Source of the DNA: CAYXDO01 sp964463485
Lineage (GTDB): Bacteria > Myxococcota > Kuafuiibacteriia > Kuafuiibacteriales > Kuafuiibacteriaceae
Length of the DNA: 63,075 nt
Reading direction: 5' to 3'
NCBI GenBank assembly: GCA_964463485.1
Contig: CAYXDO010000056.1
Coordinates: 1 to 63,075 of the forward strand
The notes under the pieces were generated by a model. It was not told the origin of the DNA, made no database searches, and saw only the letters and a program-made list of their open reading frames with translations. A program made the translations under genes and the position numbers. Shown here piece after piece: positions 50,621 to 61,189 of the stretch; within the stretch, counting starts at the first letter, position 1, and every line of letters starts with the position of its first letter.

Positions 50621-52249
50621 TTGGGGGTTTTGGGTACGCGTCGGGCCAGGTTGGCCCTGAGGTTTTCGATGCTCGGCACCTTCAGCGTGGTCGCCTCCGA
50701 GGCCAACGGACAAGGGACTTCGTACGACGCGGGACCTTGCGGCACCTGCCACGCCAAGCTCACCGCCGGCACGAACCGCCATGGGCTCTTCATCGTCGGA
50801 GGGTGCCCGGATTGCCATGTGCCCTCCGACAAGCCTGGCAAATGTCAGGGCGCCGAGCCTGGAAAGGGCTTCGCGCTCTTGGCGCCCGAGCCCGCGCTCT
50901 GCCTCGGCTGCCACGAGCTCCAGAACAAGACGCCGCTCCATCCGGCCATCCAGCTCGGTGGGTGCACCATCTGCCACGACCCTCATTCCAACGACAATCC
51001 GCTGCATCTCAAGGTTTATCCGATCATGGATCTCTGCTACCAGTGCCATGACCGCAAAGACCAGAAGAAGGACGTTCACACGGCCGTGAAGGAAGGCCGC
51101 TGCGTGGGTTGCCACAATCCGCACTCGGGCGAAGAGGCGCCGCTGCTCAAGAAGAAGAAGACCGAGGTCTGCTACAACTGCCACGAGCCCGCGAAGGTCC
51201 TCAAAGATCGCTTCAAACACGTCCCCGTGGCGGAAGGAGCCTGCCTAGACTGCCACGACCCCCATAGCTCGCCCTACGCCAAACACACGCGCGGGGAAGG
51301 CAAGGACTTCTGCCTCGGCTGCCATGACCCGAAGGCCCGCGGCGGCCTCGACCGGCCGCGCGGCAACAAGCGCATCGACCTTTCGAAGAAAGTCGTCCAC
51401 CCCGCACTGATCTACGGCGAGTGCCAGGACTGCCACTTGCCTCATAGCTCGCCGAACCGACGCTTGCTCCAAAAGCCCCCCCCCGACCTCTGTTACCTGT
51501 GCCACGACCGAAAAGACTCCACGACCTTCGTGCACGGCGCGGTCAAAATGGGTGATTGCCCCGTGTGTCACAACCCCCATTCCGAAGACCAGCCGCGGAT
51601 GCTGCGCCAGCCCCCGCCGATCAAGAACCTCTGCTTCCAGTGCCACTCGGACGACATCACCGGCCGTAAGGTCGTCCACAAGCCGGTGGCGGAAGGCAAA
51701 TGTACGGAGTGCCACAGCCCTCACGGGTCTCCGGACCCCTTCAACATCGTCCGCGGTGACGGAAAAGCTCTTTGTTTTTCGTGCCATAGCGCGATGCGCA
51801 AGGCGTGCGACCCGATGGTCGAGCGGTGTGTGTACCCGACCGAGGAGCCGAAGGTGAAGCACAAGGCCATCGAGCGATACGGGTGCACCGCCTGCCACGA
51901 TCCCCACGCGACGGACAATCCGTTTCGCCTCATCAAGCCCGTGGTGGAGCTGTGCCAGAGCTGCCACGTGGACAAGCCGGATGGGCTCCACGTCACGAAC
52001 TTCGTGCAGGGCGGCCACCGGATCAAAGGCGGGCGCGATCCCCACCGGACCGAGCGGCCGTTCACCTGCGTGAGCTGTCACAACCCCCATGGCTCGGACA
52101 ACCCACGCATGTTTTACTTCGGAAAATCCCGAATGGACATGTGCGACTGGTGCCACGGGGACAGAACCGGGGCGAACCCACAGTTCAAGAGTCTCATCCA
52201 CCTCAACCGTGTCCCCACCACGACCACTTCGACAGGAGCCTCACCATGA
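50621..52249 (+). CDS. 19-heme periplasmic c-type cytochrome
   Basis: 542 aa from TTG 50621, preceded by GAGG. I count 19 CxxCH sites, from CGTCH and CPDCH near the N-terminus to CVSCH and CDWCH near the C-terminus. Most repeat as a paired doublet (CxxCH-DPHS...CYxCHD), as in doubled-CXXCH-motif cytochromes (Paired_CXXCH). A cleavable signal is likely (SMLGTFSVVASEANGQG). Spare histidines between sites fit bis-His ligation. Such proteins form long-range electron wires in the periplasm or through outer-membrane porins. Its stop overlaps the next start (ATGA), tying it to a prolyl isomerase that could assist folding. Confidence 0.95.
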   Translation: MGVLGTRRARLALRFSMLGTFSVVASEANGQGTSYDAGPCGTCHAKLTAGTNRHGLFIVGGCPDCHVPSDKPGKCQGAEPGKGFALLAPEPALCLGCHELQNKTPLHPAIQLGGCTICHDPHSNDNPLHLKVYPIMDLCYQCHDRKDQKKDVHTAVKEGRCVGCHNPHSGEEAPLLKKKKTEVCYNCHEPAKVLKDRFKHVPVAEGACLDCHDPHSSPYAKHTRGEGKDFCLGCHDPKARGGLDRPRGNKRIDLSKKVVHPALIYGECQDCHLPHSSPNRRLLQKPPPDLCYLCHDRKDSTTFVHGAVKMGDCPVCHNPHSEDQPRMLRQPPPIKNLCFQCHSDDITGRKVVHKPVAEGKCTECHSPHGSPDPFNIVRGDGKALCFSCHSAMRKACDPMVERCVYPTEEPKVKHKAIERYGCTACHDPHATDNPFRLIKPVVELCQSCHVDKPDGLHVTNFVQGGHRIKGGRDPHRTERPFTCVSCHNPHGSDNPRMFYFGKSRMDMCDWCHGDRTGANPQFKSLIHLNRVPTTTTSTGASP

Positions 52250-53766
52250 TCTCCATTCTGTACGTACTCTCCGCGGCGCCCGTGGCCCTCGTCGGTGACT
52301 TCGCGATCGAGTCGGGTCGGCTCGAGGCTCGGCTCGAGGCGACGAAAGGGAAGGGCGAGACGAGCGTCAGCGCGCTGCTCGAGGACCTCATCAACGAGGA
52401 GGTCCTCGCGACGGAGGCGCGGCGGCTTGGCCTTGGTGCTCGCTCGGAGGTTCGGGTCGCGGTCCAGTCACGCCAGCGTGCGCTCGCGGGCGAGGAGATG
52501 ATGCGCGTCGAGACGGACAAAGCGGTGATCGACGATCAGCTGCTCCGTGACCTGTACCACGACACAGCGGACGCGGTGCGGCTCGAGTATGTCGTGCTGG
52601 GTTCCGAGCCCGAGGCGGCGGCCGCGCTCGAACGGGTGAAGAAGGGCGCGGCCTTCTCGGCGGAGTCGAGGGGTTCGCTGGATCCGACGACAGGGGTCGC
52701 GGAGCGGATGCGGGTGCAGCTCGAGCCTGCGTTCGCGAAGGCGGCTTTCTCGGCGGCGGTAGGTGTCGCGGAGGGGCCGGTACCGCTTCGGCTTGGTTTC
52801 GCGGTGTTCCGGGTTGTGGAGCGGACGGTCGGCCAGGAAGCCGAGTTTCTGAAAAAACGCCCAGATCTCGTGAAGTTCGCGCGGCAGCAGCTCGGAGCCG
52901 AGTACCGGCGGCACCTCGTGGAGCAGCTCCGCAAGTCAGTCCAAGTCGACGAGGCGTTCGTGAAGGGCCTCGGGGCGCGGATGGAAGCGACACCGGCCGA
53001 GAGTCGCCGGGTGCTCGCGTCAGTCGGGGGTCGCGACGTGTACTACGGCGAGATCTTGGCCGAGGTGCGGCGCAAGTTCGGGGGGCAGCTCAGCGGCCAC
53101 ATGTCCGGACCCGCGGTGAAGCTGGAGTCGCTCTGGTCGCTGATCGACGTCGAGCTGCTGGGCCAGGAGGCGGTGAAGCGGGGCCACGGTCAGGGGCCGG
53201 ACGCGCGCGCGGCCATGGCCGAGGCGGAGCGCGACGCGCTCGTGCGAACGTATGCCGCGCAGCTTCGTGCGGCAGCGCGGGCACCGCGTGGGGAGGAGCT
53301 CGAGGAGTGGTACGACGACAATCGTGAACAGCTCCAGTTCCCCGCGCGCCGAGCCTGCGCGCTCTTCGTGGCGGACGAACCGACGGCGGCGCGGGCGCGC
53401 AAGCGGGCTGCGGCCGGAGAGAGCCTGGCGCGGTTGGCCGCGGAGGCTGGTGGGCAGAGTCGAGTCGGGAGCATTCCGGAGGAGGTCATCGAAGGGCTGG
53501 CGACCAGTCAGCCGGCGTTGGCCGACGCGATGAAGAAGCCTGGAGCGCTCACCGGGCCGATCTCCACGCCAGAAGGCTTCATCGTCGTCAAATGCGGGGA
53601 CAGGATCGCCGCGGGACCGCCTTCGTTCGACGAGGCGCGAGAGCTCGCTCTGAACGCGGTGGGGCGGCGGCTCGCCGACGAAGCGGTGCGGAGCAAGTGC
53701 CGAGAGCTCCGGGGCCGGGTGCGCGTCGTGATCGACAAAGACAAGCTGGCGAGGTTGCGGCCATGA
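52246..53766 (+). CDS. SurA/PpiD-like periplasmic peptidyl-prolyl isomerase
   Basis: 506 aa from ATG 52246 (ATGA overlap). A signal-like N-terminus is followed by two repeats of a SurA-type arrangement: an N-terminal helical chaperone region (LLEDLINEEVLATEARRLGLG), a parvulin-like segment (LEYVVLGSEPEAAAALERVKKGAAFS), then a second helical part (LIDVELLGQEAVKRGHG) and a second parvulin-like segment (RACALFVADEPTAARARKRAAAGESLARLA, ending GPISTPEGFIVVKC). Parvulin active-site residues are not clearly conserved, so it may act mainly as a chaperone. Prolyl isomerases next to multiheme cytochromes and NHL proteins are a recurring arrangement in electron-conduit loci of metal-reducing bacteria. 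Confidence 0.85.
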   Translation: MISILYVLSAAPVALVGDFAIESGRLEARLEATKGKGETSVSALLEDLINEEVLATEARRLGLGARSEVRVAVQSRQRALAGEEMMRVETDKAVIDDQLLRDLYHDTADAVRLEYVVLGSEPEAAAALERVKKGAAFSAESRGSLDPTTGVAERMRVQLEPAFAKAAFSAAVGVAEGPVPLRLGFAVFRVVERTVGQEAEFLKKRPDLVKFARQQLGAEYRRHLVEQLRKSVQVDEAFVKGLGARMEATPAESRRVLASVGGRDVYYGEILAEVRRKFGGQLSGHMSGPAVKLESLWSLIDVELLGQEAVKRGHGQGPDARAAMAEAERDALVRTYAAQLRAAARAPRGEELEEWYDDNREQLQFPARRACALFVADEPTAARARKRAAAGESLARLAAEAGGQSRVGSIPEEVIEGLATSQPALADAMKKPGALTGPISTPEGFIVVKCGDRIAAGPPSFDEARELALNAVGRRLADEAVRSKCRELRGRVRVVIDKDKLARLRP

Positions 53767-54833
53767 GCCGCGCGTGGCTGGCGATGCCGCTCGTCGCGGC
53801 CTGCGCGTCGACGCCGCCGAAGCGGGAGTTGGTCGTCTGGCCTTCGCCGCCCGACGTCGCGCGTATTCGCTTCGAGCGGGCGTTTGGAGCGACGCCTGAC
53901 ATCGAGGCGCCGAGCTTTTGGAGCAAGCTCTCTGACGCGCTCTTCGGCAAGAGCGCCCCGTCCGTGGCCCTCAAGCAGCCCATGGGCGTCGCGATCTCCG
54001 ACGACGAGTCGCGCCTGTACATCGCAGACTATGGCCTGGGAAAGGTCGTGCTGGTCGACTTTGCTGAACAGAAGATGAGCGTGTTTGCGCCCGACGAGCC
54101 GATGGGGAAGGTCTTCAACGTAGGTCTCGACCACCAGGAGAGCGTCTATGTGACTGACGTGGAGGGGGTGATCAGGGTCTTTTCGAGGGCGGGCGAGCCG
54201 CTGCGCCGGATCGGGGCGGGCCAGCTCAAGCGTCCGACGGGCCTGGCGATCGACCGCCGGCTGGGGCGGGTGTATGTGGCCGACCGGGCCAAAGGGGACC
54301 CCAACGAGCACCGGGTGCTCGCCTACACGCTGTCGGGCGAGTTTCTGTTCTTCCTGGGGCCCAAGGAAGGCGAGCCGGGGTCAGGGGCGAACGACGGGTC
54401 CTTTTTCTTCCCCACGTACGTCGCGGTAGCGCCCGACACGAGCGAGGTGTTCGTCGCGGACACGCTCAATTTCCGCGTGCAAGTGTTCGATAGCGCTGGG
54501 AAGTTCGTGTCGAAGTTCGGGTCCAACGGCGACGGGCCGGGCGCTTTTCAGCGGATCAAGGGGCTCGCGTTCGACGCCTTCGGCAACCTCTACGTCGTCG
54601 ACGGTCTGCACTCGAACGTGCAGATCTTCAACCGGACCCACCAGACGCTGATGTACTTCGGGGGTTATGCGAAGAAACTCGAATACTTCGATATTCCGAG
54701 CGGCATCACGATCCACCCCAAGTCGAACCGAATTTTCGTCTGCAACGAGTACATCGCGCGGATCAACGTCTACGAGCTCATCAACACCAAGCCAGAAGAC
54801 TCGACCAGCCACAGCGCGGCCGCAGGGCCGTAG
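53763..54833 (+). CDS. NHL-repeat beta-propeller lipoprotein (first)
   Basis: 356 aa from ATG 53763 (ATGA overlap). The lipobox LVAACAS puts the lipidated Cys at 15. About six NHL-type blades can be followed from residue 70, for example PMGVAISDDESRLYIADYGLGKVVLVD, PTGLAIDRRLGRVYVADRA, PTYVAVAPDTSEVFVADTLNFRVQVF and IKGLAFDAFGNLYVVDGLHSNVQIF. It is probably held at the outer membrane, where propellers act as docking platforms. It is the third gene of a coupled trio with the 19-heme cytochrome and the isomerase. A second NHL lipoprotein occurs in the same cluster at 60092. Confidence 0.92.
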   Translation: MSRAWLAMPLVAACASTPPKRELVVWPSPPDVARIRFERAFGATPDIEAPSFWSKLSDALFGKSAPSVALKQPMGVAISDDESRLYIADYGLGKVVLVDFAEQKMSVFAPDEPMGKVFNVGLDHQESVYVTDVEGVIRVFSRAGEPLRRIGAGQLKRPTGLAIDRRLGRVYVADRAKGDPNEHRVLAYTLSGEFLFFLGPKEGEPGSGANDGSFFFPTYVAVAPDTSEVFVADTLNFRVQVFDSAGKFVSKFGSNGDGPGAFQRIKGLAFDAFGNLYVVDGLHSNVQIFNRTHQTLMYFGGYAKKLEYFDIPSGITIHPKSNRIFVCNEYIARINVYELINTKPEDSTSHSAAAGP

Positions 54834-54973
54834 ATCACGCGTCAGCGGATTCCAAGCGTGAGGTCACCCACCTGGGTGGGCTTGGTGGCGCAGCCGGTTC
54901 TGGGGCAAAAGACCAAGGCGTCACGGGCCTTTCTCGAAAGCGGAAGGCGCCTTCTTGGCCCGGTCCTTGAAAT

Positions 54974-55010
54974 CCCCTCCAGGCACAGCGCACACCATGC
55001 GCTAAGGAGG
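54974..55010 (+). promoter_or_regulatory. Perfect Shine-Dalgarno with a possible masking hairpin
   Basis: taaggagg (55003-55010) is a full match to the 16S anti-SD, 4 nt before ATG 55015, the strongest ribosome site noticed in the window. Directly upstream, agcgca (54987-54992) and tgcgct (54998-55003) form a perfect stem, and cctcc (54976-54980) can pair with ggagg (55006-55010), which would occlude the site. Confidence 0.65.
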
Positions 55011-55014
55011 AAAC

Positions 55015-55845
55015 ATGAGAATCTGGAGTATCCTAGGGAGTGTCACCGTGTTGGTGGCTCCTTCCGTCGCGTTCGCCCAGGTGGCCCGCGTCGAGGGTCA
55101 AGCGGGCATCGTCGCGACCCCGCACAACCTCGGGAACAACGCCGTTGTAGCCGGTCGCCGCGTGACGGCGAGCGTCGGCGAAGATCAAATCTGTAAGTTC
55201 TGTCACTCGCCGCACTTCGTCGGCTCCACGCAGCTCCTGTGGAACCGCAACATGTCGTTCGCGGACCTGACCTTCGGCGGCTGGGGGCAGGACCTCGACG
55301 GCAACGCCCTGACCACCACGCTGCAAGGCACCACCCTGCCCACCGGCCTGTTGTCTCCGTCCCGTCGCTGCCTGAGCTGCCACGACGGCACCATCGCCGT
55401 CGGCGACCTGAAGAACGCGGGCGGCGGCGTAGCCGGCGTCCTCACCATGCTCGGCGCTGGCCAGGCGGCCGGCATGCTGACCCTCATGGATGTCACGGTT
55501 ACGAACCTGGGAGGCAACCACCCGATCTCCATCCCCTACGGCAAGTCGAGCGCCGCCTACAACGGCATCACCACCTCCGTCCCGGCGAGCGACACGGCCT
55601 GGTGGGCCGTGGACACCACGGCCACCTGCGTGAGCACTACGGGCATCTGCACAAGCGCCCCCGCAACGGCCCCGCTAAACGGACCGGCGATCAACCTCTA
55701 CCGTGGTGTAGGCGTTGGCGGAACGGGCGAAGGCGTGGAGTGCTCGACCTGCCACGAGCCCCACAACAAATACGGAAACCCGTTCTTTCTTCGCGTCAGC
55801 GTCACGGACCAAAGCGGTCTCTGCCGCTCCTGCCACAACAAGTAG
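55015..55845 (+). CDS. Secreted tetraheme c-type cytochrome
   Basis: 276 aa from ATG 55015, with a signal peptide ending at SVAFAQVA. Four heme sites are present: CKFCH (followed by SPHF), CLSCH (DGTIAVGD), CSTCH (EPHNKYGNPFF) and CRSCH at the very C-terminus. The arrangement, with a PHNLG start, LLWNRNMSF after the first heme and a large low-charge Gly/Thr-rich middle, is a known cytochrome c family. A tetraheme subunit is also the size class of OmcE, the protomer of a filamentous cytochrome. The perfect Shine-Dalgarno implies high abundance. It has its own 181-bp leader, unlike its ATGA-coupled neighbours. Confidence 0.92.
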   Translation: MRIWSILGSVTVLVAPSVAFAQVARVEGQAGIVATPHNLGNNAVVAGRRVTASVGEDQICKFCHSPHFVGSTQLLWNRNMSFADLTFGGWGQDLDGNALTTTLQGTTLPTGLLSPSRRCLSCHDGTIAVGDLKNAGGGVAGVLTMLGAGQAAGMLTLMDVTVTNLGGNHPISIPYGKSSAAYNGITTSVPASDTAWWAVDTTATCVSTTGICTSAPATAPLNGPAINLYRGVGVGGTGEGVECSTCHEPHNKYGNPFFLRVSVTDQSGLCRSCHNK

Positions 55846-55914
55846 TCCAAGCTCCCCGCGCCGTTCTTTGCACGGCTTGGCGGCCGATGGCTCTCGATCG
55901 GCTCGGCGGGATCG

Positions 55915-58389
55915 ATGGGTAGGACGGGCCTCCTGGTACTTGCCCTAGGCGCCGCAAGCCTCGGGTCACGCTCCGCCCATGCGACTCCAGACCCGGATCT
56001 GTTCCTGAGCCCAGAGTCCCCCACGATCCCGGCGGAGCCCTCTTTTGGGCTCCACGCCGACCTTCGCTTCACGTCCGAGCTCGAGCTGACCGGCCGGGCC
56101 GGAGGGTTTCTTTCGACCTGGGGGTGGCTCTCGGCTGGTCTGGACGCGATCGTCACCTCGAGTCGAATCGGGCTTCGGCTGACGCCCAAGGTCCGCGTCC
56201 TCTCCCACGAGGGTCTCGAGCTCGCGCTGGCCGCGCGGGTCGACTTTTTGCGGGTGTTGGACGGGAAAGGCGGCTTGAGCCCGGCGCTCTTGATCTCGAG
56301 GAGCGCCGGACCGATCAGCGTCTCGGCCGACCTCTCCGGGCGGTTTCGCGAAACGAAGGCGGAGACCAAAGATCTTCGCTTGGCGCTCGGCGCCGCTCTG
56401 GCGCTCGGGTCCGACGTCGAGCTGCTGGCCCAGTGGGGCACAGCGTGGTCGCTCGGAGACAGCTCAGACCTCGCAGGGGGCCTCGGTCTGCGCTTCCCCC
56501 TCGGGGGAAGATTCTCCGGGGAGCTAGGGCTCATCGCGAGCTCGCCGTCTGGCGGCCCGAGGTTCGTTGGGGTCGCCTTCGGCCTTCGGACCGCGAAGGC
56601 GGCCCAGCCGCGTGACCCCCCGGCGCGTGGGCCCCAGCCGCTCCCGCCTCCGAGGTTCACCGGGACCGCGACCGGGACCGCGACCGGGACCGGGATATGG
56701 ACCGGGACCAGCACGAGGTCTGCGTTGACTTCCGGGACCAGCACGAAGTCTGCGGTGACTTCGACGACCCCGACGACCGTGCGACCCGAGCTCGAGACAC
56801 TCCAGCCGACGCCTAGCCGCACCACCTCCGCCCCTCCTCCGAAGATCGAGGCCGACGCAGACGACGACGGCCTCCCCGACACCGCCGAGCGCCTCGTCGG
56901 CACCGACTCCGAGCGGGCGGACACCGATGGGGACGGGCTCTCGGACGCCGCCGAGCTTCGCCGCGGCAAGCCACGATCCCTCGACCCCATGGCGGACACC
57001 GATCCCCTCGACGCCGACACGGATGACGATGGCCTCTCCGACGGGCTCGAGCTCGCCCACGGCGCCGCCGACGTTTACGACGAAGGCGACACGAACCCGC
57101 GCGACGCCGACACGGACGACGACGGCATCTCCGACGGCGAGGAGTCTCGGCTCGGCGACGACGGCTTCGTCACCTTGCCCCGTCACCCCGACACCGACCG
57201 CGACGGGCTGCTGGATGGGCTCGAGACTTCGAGCGCGTCGGTGGCGCCCGGGAAGAGCCGCTCGGGGGTTCGGTTCGACGGCACGAGCGCCGGGTTCCTC
57301 GCCGACCAAGATCCGAGCACGCAGACGAGCCCACTCTCGTGGGATTCGGACCGAGGCTCCACGTCGGACGGCGACGAAGACGCAGATCACGACGGAGCTG
57401 TGGACCCCGGCGAGCGGGATCCCAACGATCCGGCCGACGATGACCCGCGGCGGGACCGAGATCGGGACGGAGCTCCCGACCGCATCGACAACTGCCCCTA
57501 CTTGGCGAATCCGGAGCAAGCCGACAGCGACGACGACGGATACGGCGACGCCTGCGAGCTGGACGTCTTCCCGTCGCGGTTCGGGGAGACCGGAATCTTG
57601 GACGTCCCGCACGCGGAGCCGACGGCTTTCGCAGGCGGAGGGATTTCGATCGGAGCCAGAGCGGACGGGAGCGGGCTGACGCCCTCGCCGGTGGCCATCA
57701 ACCTAGGGCTCGGGTGGGGGTTGGAGCTGGGGCTCTCTTGGCGCCAAGGCGGTCAGGTCGGCGATGGAGCCCCTGCCCCCACGCTCTTTGCGAGCGCTTT
57801 GAAGCTCGCGCTGGCGCCTCCGGTCGGGTACCAGCCGGGGTTTGCTGTCGACCTCCTCGTCGATCGGCTCAACGCGTCGCCGAGCGTTGGCGGCCGGATG
57901 ATTGCATCGACCGAGGCTATGGAGCGGCTGAGGCTGGCGGCCTACGTGGGTGGAGCGAGCTCCGACGGGCCGGTGCTCTTTCGACCCGTCGGCGGGGCCG
58001 CCGTGTCGCTCGCGCTGGTCGGGCCGCTGGAGCTCGCGGGCCAGGTGACGTTCCATCCAAAGGGGCAGAAGGCGAGCGGCGCGTTGCGGTTCAACGTGAC
58101 GGCCCTGGCGGGCTTGGCGCTCGGGGGAGATTGGCAGTCGGAGCGAGGGTGGGCGGGGTTCGTGAACCTGTCGTTTCACGCGCCCTCGCCGCACCGGCGC
58201 GTTCGCCGCCCTCCGGCCCCGCCTCCGATTGCGGCACCCCCGCCGAGCGTCGTGCCAACTCCTCAGTTTCGCGATCCGCAGCCTCGGTTGCGTTTTCGAA
58301 TCTCGCCGAGCCGCGTGCCGGGCGAGGAGCGGCCTCGCCACTGGCCGTACCCGACACCTCCTCCTCCGCAACCAACGCCGAAGGGCTAA
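55915..58389 (+). CDS. Outer-membrane barrel candidate with thrombospondin type 3 calcium repeats
   Basis: 824 aa from ATG 55915. After a signal peptide (ending SAHATPD) come barrel-like strands (about 45-225). A low-complexity Thr/Gly linker (about 245-285) is encoded by DNA repeats. Asp-rich thrombospondin type 3 repeats follow (about 300-560: DADDDGLPDTAE, DTDGDGLSDAAE, DTDDDGLSDGLE, DSDDDGYGDAC), then a second set of barrel-like strands (about 575-765), then a Pro-rich basic tail. The calcium-binding central module could form a rigid rod between two membrane-embedded halves or face outward. It sits between two cytochromes, fitting the porin component of a conduit. The alternative is a structural surface protein. 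Confidence 0.78.
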   Translation: MGRTGLLVLALGAASLGSRSAHATPDPDLFLSPESPTIPAEPSFGLHADLRFTSELELTGRAGGFLSTWGWLSAGLDAIVTSSRIGLRLTPKVRVLSHEGLELALAARVDFLRVLDGKGGLSPALLISRSAGPISVSADLSGRFRETKAETKDLRLALGAALALGSDVELLAQWGTAWSLGDSSDLAGGLGLRFPLGGRFSGELGLIASSPSGGPRFVGVAFGLRTAKAAQPRDPPARGPQPLPPPRFTGTATGTATGTGIWTGTSTRSALTSGTSTKSAVTSTTPTTVRPELETLQPTPSRTTSAPPPKIEADADDDGLPDTAERLVGTDSERADTDGDGLSDAAELRRGKPRSLDPMADTDPLDADTDDDGLSDGLELAHGAADVYDEGDTNPRDADTDDDGISDGEESRLGDDGFVTLPRHPDTDRDGLLDGLETSSASVAPGKSRSGVRFDGTSAGFLADQDPSTQTSPLSWDSDRGSTSDGDEDADHDGAVDPGERDPNDPADDDPRRDRDRDGAPDRIDNCPYLANPEQADSDDDGYGDACELDVFPSRFGETGILDVPHAEPTAFAGGGISIGARADGSGLTPSPVAINLGLGWGLELGLSWRQGGQVGDGAPAPTLFASALKLALAPPVGYQPGFAVDLLVDRLNASPSVGGRMIASTEAMERLRLAAYVGGASSDGPVLFRPVGGAAVSLALVGPLELAGQVTFHPKGQKASGALRFNVTALAGLALGGDWQSERGWAGFVNLSFHAPSPHRRVRRPPAPPPIAAPPPSVVPTPQFRDPQPRLRFRISPSRVPGEERPRHWPYPTPPPPQPTPKG
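56659..56762 (+). repeat. accggg/accgcg hexamer tract and 30-bp direct repeat
   Basis: Hexamers accggg and accgcg alternate over 56659-56706. They are followed by two imperfect 30-bp copies (56701-56730 and 56731-56760) sharing ccgggaccagcacga. All are in frame and encode a Thr/Gly/Ser linker in the barrel protein. Confidence 0.92.
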
Positions 58390-58391
58390 CC

Positions 58392-60091
58392 GTGAGACCG
58401 CGGCACTACGTTGTCGTCCTCTTGCTGCTCGCGGGCCGGCCCGCCTTTGGCCTGACGCTGAGTCTGCAAGGAGATCTCGGTTATCAGCTCTCTCATCAAT
58501 GGGGGCTTCAAGAGTTGAACGAGTCTCAACTCGGGTGGGGGCTAGGGCTTCAGACGGCGAACGGACGGACCTTCAACCCGGGCTACCTCGATTGGAACGC
58601 CTCGGCGCTGTATCGCACCTCGCATGACGGGCGGGTCGACGGGTCGACGGACCTCGACGCGCTCACCTTCAACGCGTCCGCGAGCCTGCTGCGGAGCACG
58701 CCGGCCTCTTTTCGGGTCGGGGCGCAGAGGGTGGTGTCCGACTTTGCCGAAGAGTCGGGCGAAATTCGAGTGGGAGCGACCGCGTCGACGCAGCTCTCTG
58801 GTGCGTTTGACCTTCGAGTCCCGAAGTACCCGACGCTCTCGGCGGTCGTGGGGCGCTCGCTCGGCCGGACGCGCAGCCTCGGCGGCGCCGAGACGGAGAC
58901 CGCCGCCTCGACGCTGACCTTGGGGACCCACCACGGCTTTGGGCCGCACACGTTCTTCGCGACGTACGCGACGAGCTGGAACGACGGGTCGTTGGCGCCG
59001 TCGAACTACGACGCCCACAACGTGAGCCTCGGGATGAAGGTCGGCACCTCGACGGGCGTGAGTCTGCACGTCGCCAGCGGCTACACGGCGCGTATCCCCA
59101 CAGTGCTCTCCCGCGAGAACCCGAGCCTCGAGGACTCTCGCTTCACCGCCTCCACTTCGTGGAGGGCCTCGGAGCGCTGGAACACGAGCGCCTCCTACGG
59201 CTACTTCCGAACCCTGCTCGACCAGGCGGAGGTCACGAGCGAGCGTCTGTCCCACGTCTTCTCGTTCGGCGGGACCCACCGGACCTCCCGCGAGCTCACG
59301 ACCTCCATGCTGCTCGGAGGTTCGTTCTCCGTGGACCGCGCCCACCAGCAGTCGCTGCGCGACGCCACGCAGAGCCTTGGCCTCGGCCTCGGCTGGACCC
59401 GCCAAATCGATCGCACGCAGCTCGCGCTGGGCGCCACCGGAAGCGCAGGGGTCCTCGAGCCTTCGTCGGGGCCGGTCGGGCTCTCATGGGGCACCGGAGG
59501 CTCCGCGAGCCTGTTCACGGGCGTGGGCCCGTTCGAGGGCGGCGCGACCTATGCCGCGTCGGTCGAGGAGGCCGCCCGATCCCACGACGCCCAGCACCGT
59601 CTCCTCGTTCGAAGCCGTCTCTGGCTGTGGTCCGCCCTCCTCGAGGCAAACCTCGGCGCGAACGACGGCTCGAGCGAGTCCGAGCTCTCGAACGTCCACA
59701 GCACCTCGCTGACCGCCGACGCCGCGGGCCGTTGGCGCGGCTTCGCCCTCCGCGGAGGGCTCCGCTACGGCGTCGCGCGCTCCCTCCTCGATCCGCTCAC
59801 CCGCCTCCCGAGCCCCTCGTCCCAGAACACCCTCGCCCGGTTCGCGGAGCTGTCCTGGTCCAGCGCGCTGTTTCGAAAGGTCCCCGTCGAGCTCGCCGCA
59901 CACTCGGTCGAGGTCACCCAACCCGATGAGTCCATCGACCTCGAACACGGCCTACGAGTCCACCTGTCGGTTCGCCTGGGTGAGCTCACCTTTTCGCTGC
60001 AGGAGCGCTTCGGCGTGGGCCGCCGAAACCGAGGACCCTGGCGCTTGGTCAACTCCGTGTACGCTGCCCTAGGACGGAGCCTGGAGCTGCT

Positions 60092-60095
<4 letters not shown>
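58392..60095 (+). CDS. Outer-membrane beta-barrel protein
   Basis: 567 aa from GTG 58392, two bases after the preceding stop; a longer upstream frame overlaps the previous gene and is not real. Signal peptide: MRPRHYVVVLLLLAGRPAFG. The mature protein is almost entirely repeating amphipathic strands with short turns (GDLGYQLSHQWGL, DWNASALYRTSHDG, TASTSWRASERWNTSASYGYFR, and many more). This suggests a large barrel of 20 or more strands, ending ALGRSLELL. Size and position between cytochromes recall MtrB-like porin sheaths, but I see no CxxC signature. It overlaps the next NHL gene by 4 bp. Confidence 0.8.

Positions 60096-61185
<1,090 letters not shown>

Positions 61186-61189
<4 letters not shown>

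Noticed and set aside
54956..54972. Possible sigma-54 promoter (TGGCCCGGTCCTTGAA) ahead of the tetraheme cytochrome
   Set aside because: The -24 GG is present but the -12 element has GA instead of GC, which normally abolishes function. Kept only as a weak lead.
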